From JAYSSF01 sp043772005 (lineage in GTDB: Bacteria > Patescibacteriota > Gracilibacteria > Absconditabacterales > Absconditicoccaceae): DNA of 15,261 nt. The notes beneath the pieces are model-generated. The model did not search any database, was not told the origin of the DNA, and was given only the letters and a program-made list of their open reading frames with translations. Shown piece by piece: positions 1-8,315 of the stretch; positions within the stretch are counted from its first letter, which is position 1, and each line of letters starts with the position of its first letter. The stretch covers positions 1-15,261 of the forward strand of contig JAYVGP010000001.1 in the NCBI GenBank assembly GCA_043772005.1, written 5' to 3'. Made by a program: the position numbers and the translations under genes.

Positions 1-165
1 CTGATCAGCAGTAAGATTAAGATTTCCACTATAGAGAGAAGATTTTAATTCAATAGTGGCGGCTGAGTTGACATCACTAATGGATAATCACCAAGCCGCC
101 GGGTTTAATTGTATGTCTCAGGTAAGCGGATTAAAATCCTGTGTTCGATCAAGAAAAGAATTCAT
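1..165 (-). CDS. 5' part of a further gene cut by the left edge (55 codons)
   Basis: ATG at 163-165 lies twelve bases after the previous stop, and the frame is open to the window edge with two TGA glycines. The visible residues run Met-Asn-Ser-Phe-Leu-Asp-Arg-Thr-Gln-Asp-Phe-Asn-Pro-Leu-Thr-Gly, then a Trp-Gly and a Ser/Ala/Asn-rich stretch. Too little is present to assign a family. It is read as real because it continues the same tight, same-strand gene series and start context. Confidence 0.6.
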
Positions 166-177
166 TACATCTTGCTG

Positions 178-1689
178 TTAAATACCTATTGCCTTTTTAA
201 TCGCATTATATTGAGATTGATCAATTTGTTTTGCAGCTAACTTTTTATTTAATACTATAGCTACATTTCTTAATTTCTCAGGAGTAGCATTAATTAATGC
301 GTTCTTAATAAATATTTGATTAGCATCAGATAATTTATACTCAGGAATAGGCGTAGTATTATTAATCTTAGCAGGATTATTTTTCTCAAGAATATTTTCT
401 TGAGTTGTCTTTTGATTAACTGTAGTACTCCCACTTCCTAAAGACGTAGCTGTCTGATTATCAGCAAGATTCTTTACTTCTTGTGAGATCTTTGTTCCCT
501 GTGCTATAGATTGTATCATTTGTGCTTGAGCATCACTTTTGGCCATGGCCATATTGGCTAGCTCTCCCATAATAAATGTTCTACTTTTCCCAGGATATCT
601 ATTAATAACTGTAGCTATCTGAGAAAGAATATAATTGGCTGATGGAACTTCTTTAAGATCTTCAGCAATAAGATTTTCTTTTTTCTGTGCAGAACCTTCC
701 TGAAATGATTTCTCTTTAGTAGAAATAATTTCTTCAATATTTACTCACATCGCTTCACCTTCAGCTTTCTTCTGAGTCATTGTCTGATAGAATGTGCTTA
801 CATCGTCAATAGCTTTCTGATTTCCTGCTGCAGCTTTATTGAGCGCATCAAGTATAGGCGTATATTTAGCATCTTGAATGCTATTTTTAAAGTTATCTAT
901 TTCAGATTGCTTAGAGAATATGGCAAGTCCAGTATTCATAAGGGCTTCATCAAGACTCATATTGGTTTTGTTCTTAAAATCCATTGCATTGGCTATATTA
1001 CTAGCATACTTCCCCATAATATCATTCTGAATAGTAGTAAGGTCTCCTTGAGAAAGTTGAAGTCCTGACTTACCAGCATCGGCCATAGCAATATTAGAAT
1101 TCATAGCAGCGATTTCATCTTGCTTTTTAAGAAGAGAATCAGCATCTTTTCTCCGTAAATCTATATTAGAGGTACGAGTATCCTTAATATCTTTAAGCTG
1201 TATTTCTTGATTTGATGTACGAATAAGTTTTTCTGCATCACGCTGTGCTATAGTATTAGAAGTTTCCTGTCCAAATTTACGAGCATTAGCTTCAGCTTCA
1301 ACTGCAGTCTTTTTAGCATTGGCCTCATACTGATCCATAGTAGTGTTGAGTTTATTGGCTCAGGAATTAGTAGATGCAAACTCTCATACAGAATAATCAG
1401 TTGGATTACTTGGATTGCTCATACTATTAGGAACGACAGAAGCTCAAGGGTTAGCCTGAGTATTATTTTGAACGTTAACTTGAGTATCAGCATTCTGTTT
1501 TGTATACGGTCCAACAGTAGCATCTGGGAGCTTAGCAACAGTTGGATGAAGACCATTTAAATACTTAAGTGCATTTGATTGTGCCACCTTTCCAGCTGGA
1601 TTATTAGAGAGTGCAGTACGCATAGCCTCAATGCTCTTACCAGAGGCAAGAGCTTTATCTACTGATGTCTGCCAGATTGGAGTTGCCAT
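178..1689 (-). CDS. unrecognised coiled-coil-rich protein, possible internal virion protein (503 aa)
   Basis: ATG at 1687-1689, TAA at 178-180, eleven bases after the previous stop. Four in-frame TGA glycines join what would otherwise be three short frames. An N-terminal region of about 60 helical residues is followed by a Gln/Asn/Thr/Pro-rich linker (residues 65-110). A long Ala/Glu/Lys/Asp coiled-coil-like segment comes next, beginning Met-Asp-Gln-Tyr-Glu-Ala-Asn-Ala-Lys-Lys and running about 100 residues. Further helices and another Thr/Asn/Gln-rich linker follow, then a compact C-terminal domain (Tyr-Lys-Leu-Ser-Asp-Ala-Asn-Gln) ending Lys-Lys-Ala-Ile-Gly-Ile. This build resembles internal core or ejection proteins of podoviruses in style only; no specific match is claimed. 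Confidence 0.78.
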
Positions 1690-1700
1690 ATAAGAAAGAA

Positions 1701-2816
1701 TTATCTTTTAAGTGAAGGGAAATAATCGGGAAGAGTTCCTTTTGAAAAGGCTTCTTCTATGAGTTGCTTGAGCTGAATGTTATCCTCAGCAGATGCGGTA
1801 TAAGGACGACTCGTCATCTTTTCAAAGATAAGCTTACGGGCTTCCGCCTTTGACTCTACTCCGAGACCTTTCATGAGATCTACCACAGAGGTAGCCATAT
1901 TGAGATCTCAAGCCTTCTTCTCCTTGAGCAGTTCGAGCTCTTTCTTCTTGTCTGCTATGGTAGTAGGTTGCTGTGGTGCCACCTCAGTTGCGCCATCACT
2001 TTGAGATTGCATAAACTCTTGAAACTCCTGTTCATCCAATCTATCGATTTGATTAAGGAGTGCCACGACTCCACCCGGTCCAACAGTAGTGATAGTCTTC
2101 ATAAGTTTTGGCCATTTGCTTAGCATTTCAGATTTAGAAAGATCAGGACTATTCTTAATAAGATCTATAAGTTGCGTTTTATCAGGAGCCTTCACTGCAA
2201 CTCTTGATGCATTCTGTAATACTTTTCATTTAGTTCAAATAGAGTATGATTGTAAGATTTCATCTACCTGAGATTGCTCAACAGCTTTTCCTGTCTTCTG
2301 TGCAGTCTCCATAAGAGATCGAATCTTAGTCATTACTTCAGGACTTTTCTTAAGACTATTAGCAGCTTCTTTTCCTATCTTAATTCCTTTAATCCATTTA
2401 TTAATAATTCATGCAGGGGCTACAATCTCACCAGCAAGTCATACTCCATCAGATATTAGTCCACCAATAACTGTTTCTCCTATCTTTGTCTTTGACATAT
2501 CTCGCATTTGCTTTGTTCATTCATGAACCCTTTTATTGAGCATATCAAGTCCTCATTCTGAACCAGCAAAATTGGTATCTATTCATGCCATCTCAGCTCA
2601 AAAATCTGCAATATGAGCTGTTGCATCTCATGCCATATCTATGGTATCCATAGTTCCATTGACTATTCCTGTGGCTCACTTTACAGCGAGCTCTCCGCCA
2701 TACTTTAATAACTCTTTTCCTCAGTCATTAAAGGCTTTGCCAGCATCATTTGCAAAAGTCATTCCTTCGAATAGAAGATTTTTTACTGCTTTAGCCGCAT
2801 CTCATCATGTTGACAT
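1701..2816 (-). CDS. unrecognised helical virion-type protein (371 aa)
   Basis: ATG at 2814-2816, TAA at 1701-1703. Fourteen TGA codons are bridged, two of them adjacent at residues 4-5, giving Met-Ser-Thr-Gly-Gly. I do not recognise the family. Residues 1-130 are rich in Gly, Ala and Asp with amphipathic helices, and Gly-Val-Gly-Leu-Ala-Gly-Glu-Ile-Val-Ala-Pro-Ala-Gly-Ile-Ile is a small hydrophobic, glycine-rich patch that might touch membrane. The middle is helical; a Pro/Gln linker (Ala-Pro-Gln-Gln-Pro) leads to Lys-Glu-Leu-Glu-Leu-Leu-Lys-Glu-Lys-Lys and a charged C-terminal helical domain. In the standard code it would be many pieces, including apparent separate genes at 1908-2195 and 1701-1898, which are really one chain. 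The place after the tail protein is where internal or ejection proteins often lie. Confidence 0.75.
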
Positions 2817-2827
2817 AGTATAAAAAA

Positions 2828-4765
2828 TTAATTATTAAGATCCATCTCATTAATAAACGGCTTTGTCTTTTCAACAAAGACGTAGTTATGTCCTATAATG
2901 AATCGCTTACTAGAAGTGTACTTAAAATAAGTATATCTTCAAGTTTTATATATTGGAGTTTGAATAGAAACTACATTTCCATTATAATCAAGTCCAGTAT
3001 TGAGAGTGTCAGAAAATCCAATGAGCTCATCTCCAGAGAGATCTTGATTGAGTCTCGAATCAAAATTGAAGTTATTGAGGACTCGAGAGATGGTCTTAAG
3101 TTTTCCTCAGAGATCGAGAGTAATATCGAGTGTCACATCAAAATCCCAACGAGGTTCTAGGATATCTACCAAATGATTTGGAAGCATACCAAAGAGTGTA
3201 CGAATCATATAGGGCATATAGATTGTATCATTCCCATTAACGGAGAAGTGTATCTCTTGGTTGTATGGCACTATATTATCAAGGTATCATCCTTCTGTAA
3301 AGATATGACCATCTGATAGAATTCAAGCTCACGGCCCATACGAGTAGATAAGCTTATTACTATACTCATGTTCGATCCAATGAGTGTATTGTTTATCATA
3401 TTGAATATTGATCGTATCTCAGTTATTAATATAGAGAAAATTAATATAGCGATCAGAGACATTGATGAGCACTTCTCCTCCAGAAAGATCTTCAAACTTG
3501 CCACGATTTTGCGTGAGTATATTTTTTACCACCACATTGAAGCTCGTATTGTTATTTTGTACGAGATCCACTTGCATCAACTGTTTATCCGTTTGAAAGA
3601 GATAGATCGTCTGATCTGCAAAGATAAGTGAATACTTACTATAGAGATCTCCATTGTAGTTTGCGTCATACATGACATATCCTATGGTCGTACCGGTCGC
3701 GTTTGCTGCTGCTATGAGTTTATTTTGTCTTGCGAATACCAACATAGCCTTCCCTATTGGAAACAGCTTGTACCCCCCATCAACAGGGAAATTATCGAGG
3801 GGATAAAATTGTACATTATCATCAAACTTGGCTCGAGAGAAGTAGACATGGGATTCGGTCATCGCGAATATACTACCATCAAAGTTGACAACATCAATAA
3901 TAGGCTCAGTACTCGAGAGTACTGTAACAAGTTTAGCAGCGCTGTGTCCATTGAGTATCGCCATAGATACTCCAGTAGCATGGCCCACAAGAAGCGTTGT
4001 TCATATAGAAGAAAAGACCTCGAAAGTTGTACCTATTGCTGGCATCGATCCTCGAGCATTGGTGCCAATGATATAAATATATTCGGCTGTAACCTTCATA
4101 ATTTTATTCGTTCCTCATTTTAATACCCCATCTTTAAAGGTAATATAGTCTCAAGCCACTGGAGTTCCACCACCAGTATAACGAAATTTAACATACCCTC
4201 CTGTATATCCAGGAAGGTCAGTAAATGTTGATCAAGAATCTAAATCTAATGTTACTTGAGTATATATTTTCCAGTTAGCAGATGGAGGAGTAGATCATGT
4301 ACTTCATATAATAGCCTCATATGCTATTCATGAATACATTACTAAATTTCAAATTGAATATGTTGTAGCAATATTAAATGTTAAAATAGATGTATTACCA
4401 ATGGTTCCAATACCCTTACTGGCCCCATACCCCCCCCGTCCTGTTGCAAGACGAATAGGGGAATTTGCATCTACCGTAAATCATCCAGTCGTAATAATAT
4501 TCCAAGTTCCGTTGTAGGTTCCTATGTAGTGTTTAGCTCCTTCTCTATAGAGGTAGTACCTGATGCCCTTGATATCAGTACAATCTAAGAATTTCTTGAG
4601 AGGATCGCTAAAATAAGGGATCAAGCCAAATCTTTTATCGAAGAAAAATTCCTGACTATATGATCAGTCGAGTTCGTATGGTGGCTTTACTACACGACAA
4701 TTCTTAATCTTATTGTAGGTCTGATTAAGTGTTCAAACCTCGAGCATGAAAGGAAGCTTGTCCAT
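2828..4765 (-). CDS. large tail protein, candidate tail nozzle, with a carbohydrate-binding-like module (645 aa)
   Basis: ATG at 4763-4765, TAA at 2828-2830, with about 17 TGA glycines. The protein is rich in beta-strand patterns, Gly, Asn, Tyr and Thr. Near the N-terminus is Asn-Cys-Arg-Val-Val (residues 22-26), then Gly-Ala-Lys-His-Tyr-Ile-Gly-Thr-Tyr. This, the repeating strand pattern from about residue 260 on, and the position after a connector suggest a beta-propeller tail nozzle protein of the podovirus type; that is inference. Residues about 133-166 resemble a CBM5/12-type module (separate entry). TGA is dense over about residues 94-255 and absent from 256 to about 444, so codon use changes along the gene. 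A run of eight G on the coding strand lies at residues 109-111. No catalytic depolymerase motif is visible. Confidence 0.6.
4268..4369 (-). other. carbohydrate-binding-like module inside the tail protein
   Basis: Residues about 133-166 of the tail protein read Thr-Tyr-Ser-Ile-Gly-Asn-Leu-Val-Met-Tyr-Ser-Gly-Ile-Ala-Tyr-Glu-Ala, then Gly-Ser-Thr-Pro-Pro and Asn-Trp-Lys. This follows the CBM5/12 pattern Tyr-xx-Gly-xx-Val-xx-Tyr-x-Gly-xx-Tyr-xx-Ala, with Pro and a closing Trp. Several of the pattern's glycines are TGA codons here, which both identifies the module and supports the code. Such modules bind surface polysaccharide. Confidence 0.55.
4432..4439. repeat. run of eight C (G on the coding strand)
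   Basis: An eight-base homopolymer, unusual in sequence this AT-rich, lies in the tail protein codons for Arg-Gly-Gly just before the carbohydrate-binding-like module. The frame is open across it as given. It could be a slippage site or a sequencing weak point. Confidence 0.7.
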
Positions 4766-5358
4766 TATCTTGAAGGTCTTACGTTAATAGTGTTTGTTAC
4801 TCCGTCATTATTCGCAATGGTAGTAAGGCGATTCATCGCATGTGAGAAGAAGTCAAAGCTTGCCGCTTCTCCGGCCATGAGATTAATTGGTGCGGCCCAA
4901 TCATATATCAGCTTACAGAGAGCTGGAATATACTTGGCATCAAGTGGAATGGGTTCATTTTTATTGAGTGGCCACTCTTTCCATTCATACATCTTAATAT
5001 AGGTCATTGATATAGACTTAGTATCAGTAGATGCAAGAATATTATTTCATTGAAATTTAATCTCACAATCAGATGGAATATAGATAGTAGGATCTAAAGG
5101 ACTATTATTCTGATCGAGTGCTTCCTCCATCTTATCAATTGGATAGGTTGAAATAAATTTATGATAATTTCATTCAAGAACATAAGCACTGACAGTTTCA
5201 GTAATATATCGTCCGATCATCATATCTCCATTGTATATATCCTGTATAGAAGCATTCGTATAAAACATCAACCTTTCTGGATTACAAAGTTCATCCCCTC
5301 CTCGTGAAAGAAAGAATGGCTTCACGAGAGTTTGCATCTGCGCGTAGGTGATACTCAT
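4765..5358 (-). CDS. putative head-tail connector or adaptor protein (197 aa)
   Basis: ATG at 5356-5358, TAA at 4765-4767, with two TGA glycines. I do not recognise a named family. The N-terminus reads Thr-Tyr-Ala-Gln-Met-Gln-Thr-Leu-Val-Lys-Pro-Phe-Phe-Leu-Ser-Arg-Gly-Gly. A helix follows with Pro-Glu-Arg-Leu-Met-Phe-Tyr-Thr-Asn-Ala-Ser-Ile-Gln-Asp-Ile-Tyr, a layout often seen in small helical connector proteins where an initial helix is followed by 'residues-Leu-xx-xx-Ile/Asn-xx-Ala'. The C-terminal half has Ala-Lys-Tyr-Ile-Pro-Ala-Leu-Cys-Lys-Leu-Ile-Tyr-Asp-Trp and another helix. Apart from the inserted endonuclease, it is the next gene after the capsid protein and precedes the tail protein, where connectors sit. 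Its stop overlaps the tail gene start as TAATG. Confidence 0.5.
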
Positions 5359-5409
5359 AAAGATATTTTTATTATGTTATTAGTGTAATTCATATAAAGA
5401 GAAAAGCAA

Positions 5410-6072
5410 CTATTTCTTTCTCTTATTATATTGCTGCTCACTCATGGTTATCCATTCGCAATTTATCTTACAATAATTTCAATTTACATCCCTTCTTTCT
5501 ATAGAAGTACTTTCATGAGTAAGTTTATGTTCAAGATATGATTCATACATATCATTTTTAAATTCATCAAATGATAACCATAAACATTGGATTCATCGTC
5601 ATCCATAATAATGGTATGATTTGCTTCATTCGTAACTACATCTATCTATCATTGATCTATATACTTTATAGAAATTAGTCTTGTACATTCCATGTATAAT
5701 ACGAGTATCAATGAGTTCCCTTATCGTTCCATTGATAAGGCTGTGAAGATGAACTTCTTGTTCGTTTCACTCAGGAGTGATAACTAATGCACGCCTATTT
5801 AATTTTTGTTTTTCAATTTCTTTTATAAACGTAAATCAAAAATATTTTTCATTAGGGATTGCAACTACTGCATCTTTACGATAATTACATTGACCACAAG
5901 TTCTTGGTCTATTTTCTTTACGAAGATCATCAAGAATTTTATCGAATTCATTTCAACAGTTTAAACATGAACAATGAAACCATCTTCTTCAATTTTTTTT
6001 ATCTATCTCATAAAGAATAGAAGCTAATCAAAATCGCATTCCAGGAGTGATGATAGCAGCAGGTGTAGCCAT
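5410..6072 (-). CDS. HNH homing-type endonuclease with N-terminal zinc ribbon (220 aa)
   Basis: ATG at 6070-6072, TAG at 5410-5412. Residues 34-62 carry Cys-Ser-Cys-Leu-Asn-Cys and a later Cys-Gly-Gln-Cys, a likely zinc ribbon (Cys36/39 with Cys59/62). Residues 135-210 match the phage HNH family: Tyr-Lys-Val-Tyr-Arg-Ser-Met-Ile-Asp-Arg-Cys, Tyr-Gly-Gly-Arg-Gly-Ile at 156-161, then Ser-Ile-Glu-Arg-Arg-Asp-Val-Asn-Gly-Asn-Tyr at 190-200 and Asn-Cys-Glu-Trp at 204-207. Two usual residues differ: the Asp of Ile-Asp-Arg is Glu192, and the Arg of Asn-Cys-Arg-Trp is Glu206, so activity is not assured. Such proteins cut one DNA strand or both and spread their own gene. By hand count nine of fourteen glycines are TGA, the highest share in the window. 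It interrupts the head-to-tail gene order, which fits a mobile insertion. Confidence 0.9.
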
Positions 6073-6074
6073 AG

Positions 6075-6089
6075 AATAATAATAATAAT
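6075..6089. repeat. AAT trinucleotide repeat, five copies
   Basis: Five perfect AAT units (ATT on the minus strand) end three bases before the endonuclease ATG codon (6070-6072). It occupies the place where a ribosome binding site would lie. Copy-number change here would alter spacing between the upstream hairpin and the start codon. Confidence 0.8.
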
Positions 6090-6093
6090 AAAA

Positions 6094-6123
6094 TATTGCA
6101 TATCAAATTAATGACATGCAATA
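6094..6123 (-). terminator. short hairpin followed by a T-rich tract
   Basis: Eight-base arms TATTGCAT and ATGCAATA are separated by 14 bases. On the minus strand the second arm is followed by TTTTATTATT. The stem is AT-rich and the loop is long, so it would be a weak terminator. It lies just upstream of the endonuclease start, so it could also be an attenuator or translation-control hairpin. Confidence 0.3.
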
Positions 6124-6133
6124 CTATATGAAT

Positions 6134-6162
6134 ACTTTATTTAAAAGCAAGATGTTTTTCAA
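6134..6162 (-). promoter_or_regulatory. possible promoter for the HNH endonuclease gene
   Basis: On the minus strand a TTGAAA box (6157-6162, five of six against the TTGACA consensus) and a TAAAGT box (6134-6139, four of six against TATAAT) are 17 bases apart. The pair lies between the post-capsid hairpin and the endonuclease start. In sequence this AT-rich such matches arise by chance, and sigma factor preference in these phyla is not known to me, so this is only a candidate. Confidence 0.25.
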
Positions 6163-6188
6163 GTAATGGCTTTGGTAAGCCATTACTT
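6161..6188 (-). terminator. hairpin directly after the major capsid gene
   Basis: Perfect 12-base arms, AAGTAATGGCTT and AAGCCATTACTT, enclose a four-base loop, starting three bases beyond the capsid stop codon. On the minus strand the stem is followed by TTGAAAAAC rather than a run of T. It could be a weak or factor-assisted terminator, or a 3' structure protecting the abundant capsid mRNA from exonucleases. The hairpin is certain; its role is inferred. Confidence 0.6.
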
Positions 6189-6191
6189 TGA

Positions 6192-7529
6192 CTAGAATCC
6201 TATGATCTTTTTATAAGTATTTTTAAACGTCTGACCAGCGAAGACATTTGCCATAGTCATTTGAAATGTATATTTGACAAAGTCGACTGAGGTCTGAGGC
6301 ATCTTCAGTACTGAGTATCCACCCATAGTACTCTTTACGAGAGCACCAGCTTCATTGACTGACTGAAATTCAGGAGTCTTGAATGTCACCAGGTGACGAG
6401 GGAATACATAAGCAACAGATTGGAATTGCTCAAGGTTATTAAGAACAGTATCAACAACGAACTGTACATTCTTAAAGTATGGAGAAGTGTATTGAGTGAT
6501 CCCAAATTCGATCTCTTTGTCTTTAAGCGTATAGAAGTTACCCATGTCATAGAGGATTGCTGTGAGAGAATCAATAAATGCATAGTTACAGTAGACTGTA
6601 GGAACCTCACCACCAACATAGACTGGAGCAGAAGAAGCCTGGTTGAGTGTCTGAACAAGAAGCTTCGCTTTATCTTTTGCTACAGTAACAGCAGTAAAGT
6701 TGATAACAACACTAGTTGCACCATCACGAATAGATTTCTCAGCAATAAGTGCATCAAGCCCCTGAGTCTCACTTTTTGTACCTGGAGTATTACGACCAAG
6801 GTAGAAGGTTCGAGCAAAGGTGTTGTTTGAAAGATTCATAGAAACTGCAAACTTTCCCTTCACATACTCCTGAGCATCTGTAAGGAGACGAGTAACATTG
6901 ATCTCTTGAGAATCAAATTCAACAGATCCACCAAACTTCTGGAAGTAGGTAATGACTGGAGTCTGATTTGTTCCATTTACCGTACGATCGATCTCACTCT
7001 TATGAGTAATAAGATTGTATGCAAACATGAGTGAATCACCAATGGCTGTTACTACGGCTGTATCAAGAGTAATTTGACCAGTACCAGCAGCGATAGAAAG
7101 AATCTCAGCCTGTGCATTTGGAGTAGCTCCTCCTGACTTCGCTCGAATTGCAACGACATCACCAACATTGAATATATCAAGATCAACAAGTGCTACTTTC
7201 ACTGTAGTATCAGCTGTAGCATTTGCCTCAGTAACAAGGGCACTATCAGAGAACGCTCCAACCTCGTACCATTTTACCTCGTTCTTAGTAATAGACATAT
7301 CTGATTCGAGAGAACCGATATTCTTAAACTTGAGCGATTGCTGCTCCATAAACGTAAGACCACCTCGCTTGAGAGATCCTCCATCCTTAAACATATTTTG
7401 AAGATTCATACCCACATACATGAGGGCAGGAAAATCACGGATCCAGGCATTAATAACCTGAATACCCTTTGAGGTAACAACATTCAACACTCCGTCCACG
7501 GTACCAACGGTACCAACAGCATTTGCCAT
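6192..7529 (-). CDS. major capsid protein, probable HK97 fold (445 aa)
   Basis: ATG at 7527-7529, TAG at 6192-6194, 30 bases after the scaffold stop. It builds the icosahedral shell. The N-terminal arm contains Ile-Arg-Asp-Phe-Pro-Ala-Leu-Met-Tyr. About residues 105-170 form a beta-rich insert with the pattern Val-Gly-Asp-Val-Val-Ala-Ile followed by Gly-Thr-Gly-Gln-Ile-Thr-Leu-Asp-Thr-Ala and Ile-Gly-Asp-Ser-Leu, as seen in insertion domains of several HK97-type capsid proteins. The rest has the helix and sheet mix expected of the P and A domains. The family assignment comes from length, composition, insert pattern and position. Unlike every other complete gene here it contains no in-frame TGA: its 34 glycines all use GGN. 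That makes it the only gene here readable unchanged in the standard code. A perfect hairpin lies three bases after its stop. Confidence 0.88.
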   Translation of the reverse strand: MANAVGTVGTVDGVLNVVTSKGIQVINAWIRDFPALMYVGMNLQNMFKDGGSLKRGGLTFMEQQSLKFKNIGSLESDMSITKNEVKWYEVGAFSDSALVTEANATADTTVKVALVDLDIFNVGDVVAIRAKSGGATPNAQAEILSIAAGTGQITLDTAVVTAIGDSLMFAYNLITHKSEIDRTVNGTNQTPVITYFQKFGGSVEFDSQEINVTRLLTDAQEYVKGKFAVSMNLSNNTFARTFYLGRNTPGTKSETQGLDALIAEKSIRDGATSVVINFTAVTVAKDKAKLLVQTLNQASSAPVYVGGEVPTVYCNYAFIDSLTAILYDMGNFYTLKDKEIEFGITQYTSPYFKNVQFVVDTVLNNLEQFQSVAYVFPRHLVTFKTPEFQSVNEAGALVKSTMGGYSVLKMPQTSVDFVKYTFQMTMANVFAGQTFKNTYKKIIGF

Positions 7530-7559
7530 AATAGTAATAGATAGAAAATATAAAAGGAA

Positions 7560-8315
7560 CTACATTGAAAGTCATTCAATAGTACTCTCTGATTTGGATT
7601 TTATGTTTGGATTCGAATGACTATTGTATTTCTCTGCGGCTGATAGAAGATCAACCTGATTGGATACTTTAGTTTTTTCTAAATCCTCTCCAGTAAAATC
7701 TTCATAGAGATTTTTGAGGATAGTGATAATTTTAGATTTAGATTTGTCATCCCCAGATCGAGCCTTTTCAATATTCTTTGAAAGAATAAGAACATTTGGA
7801 TCAGTTGAAACTCAACCGAATGCTTCAAGCTCTGCATTTCTATACGACATATCAACAGAATCGTTCATCATTTTTTTAATGAGTGCAGAGTTCTTTGCGT
7901 TGATTTCCTGAAGTACAGTATTTTGAGTTTGAAGTTCCTTTGCTTGATCTGGAGTAATAGTGCCAGACGCAGTAACATCATCAAGAATCTTTTTAGATTC
8001 TTCAGTAGCATTAGATGCATCCTCTAAATCTGCAAAGAGATCAGAAAGATCGAGATCTTCAGAAGCTTCCTCAGCAGCCTCGGCTTTATCCTCAGCTTCT
8101 TCCTTCTTTGATTCAGAGGGAGTCTCTGTTTCTTTAGTAGGTTCATCAGCCTTGTCGTCTGCCTTAGGTGACTCAGGTTTCTTCTCTTCCTCGACAAGAA
8201 CGGGAGCATCAGCTTCCTTCTTTTTATCATCGGTAGATATGGAAATATCTGAAGCAATAACCTCAGGGGAACTGTCTTCTTCTCAGAAGCTCATACCATC
8301 ATTAGGATTCGGCAT
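7560..8315 (-). CDS. putative capsid scaffolding protein (251 aa)
   Basis: ATG at 8313-8315, TAG at 7560-7562, with three TGA glycines. A scaffold guides assembly of the capsid protein into a procapsid and is then removed. The protein is very acidic and low in complexity over about residues 12-115, made of Glu, Asp, Lys, Ser and Ala with Pro. A predicted helical section follows around residues 115-165 (Gln-Ala-Lys-Glu-Leu-Gln-Thr-Gln-Asn-Thr-Val-Leu-Gln-Glu-Ile), then a short charged C-terminal region with several Lys and Ser. Composition, length and position between portal and major capsid protein are typical of podovirus scaffolds. There is no sign of a prohead protease in this gene or nearby. 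The final codons include a TGA three codons before the Met that precedes TAG. The start overlaps the upstream gene. Confidence 0.75.

Noticed and set aside
178..1689. Three separate short genes at 178-570, 745-1338 and 1444-1689
   Set aside because: They share one frame and are split only by TGA codons; read as glycine they form one 503-residue protein with a proper ATG and TAA.
1908..2195. Internal GTG start at 2195 for a separate gene
   Set aside because: The upstream frame is open through to the ATG at 2816 under code 25, so the GTG is an ordinary valine.
2089..2823. Plus-strand open frames at 2089-2271, 2274-2459 and 2641-2823
   Set aside because: They are opposite a well-supported minus-strand gene, lack start context and have no recognisable protein character.
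3368..4123. Overlapping plus-strand frames at 3368-3631, 3725-4123 and 3885-4076
   Set aside because: They are shadows of the tail protein; their composition is not protein-like and they conflict with each other.
6393..6830. Plus-strand 145-codon frame inside the capsid gene
   Set aside because: It mirrors the codon pattern of the capsid gene and contains no motif; the capsid frame is continuous and convincing.
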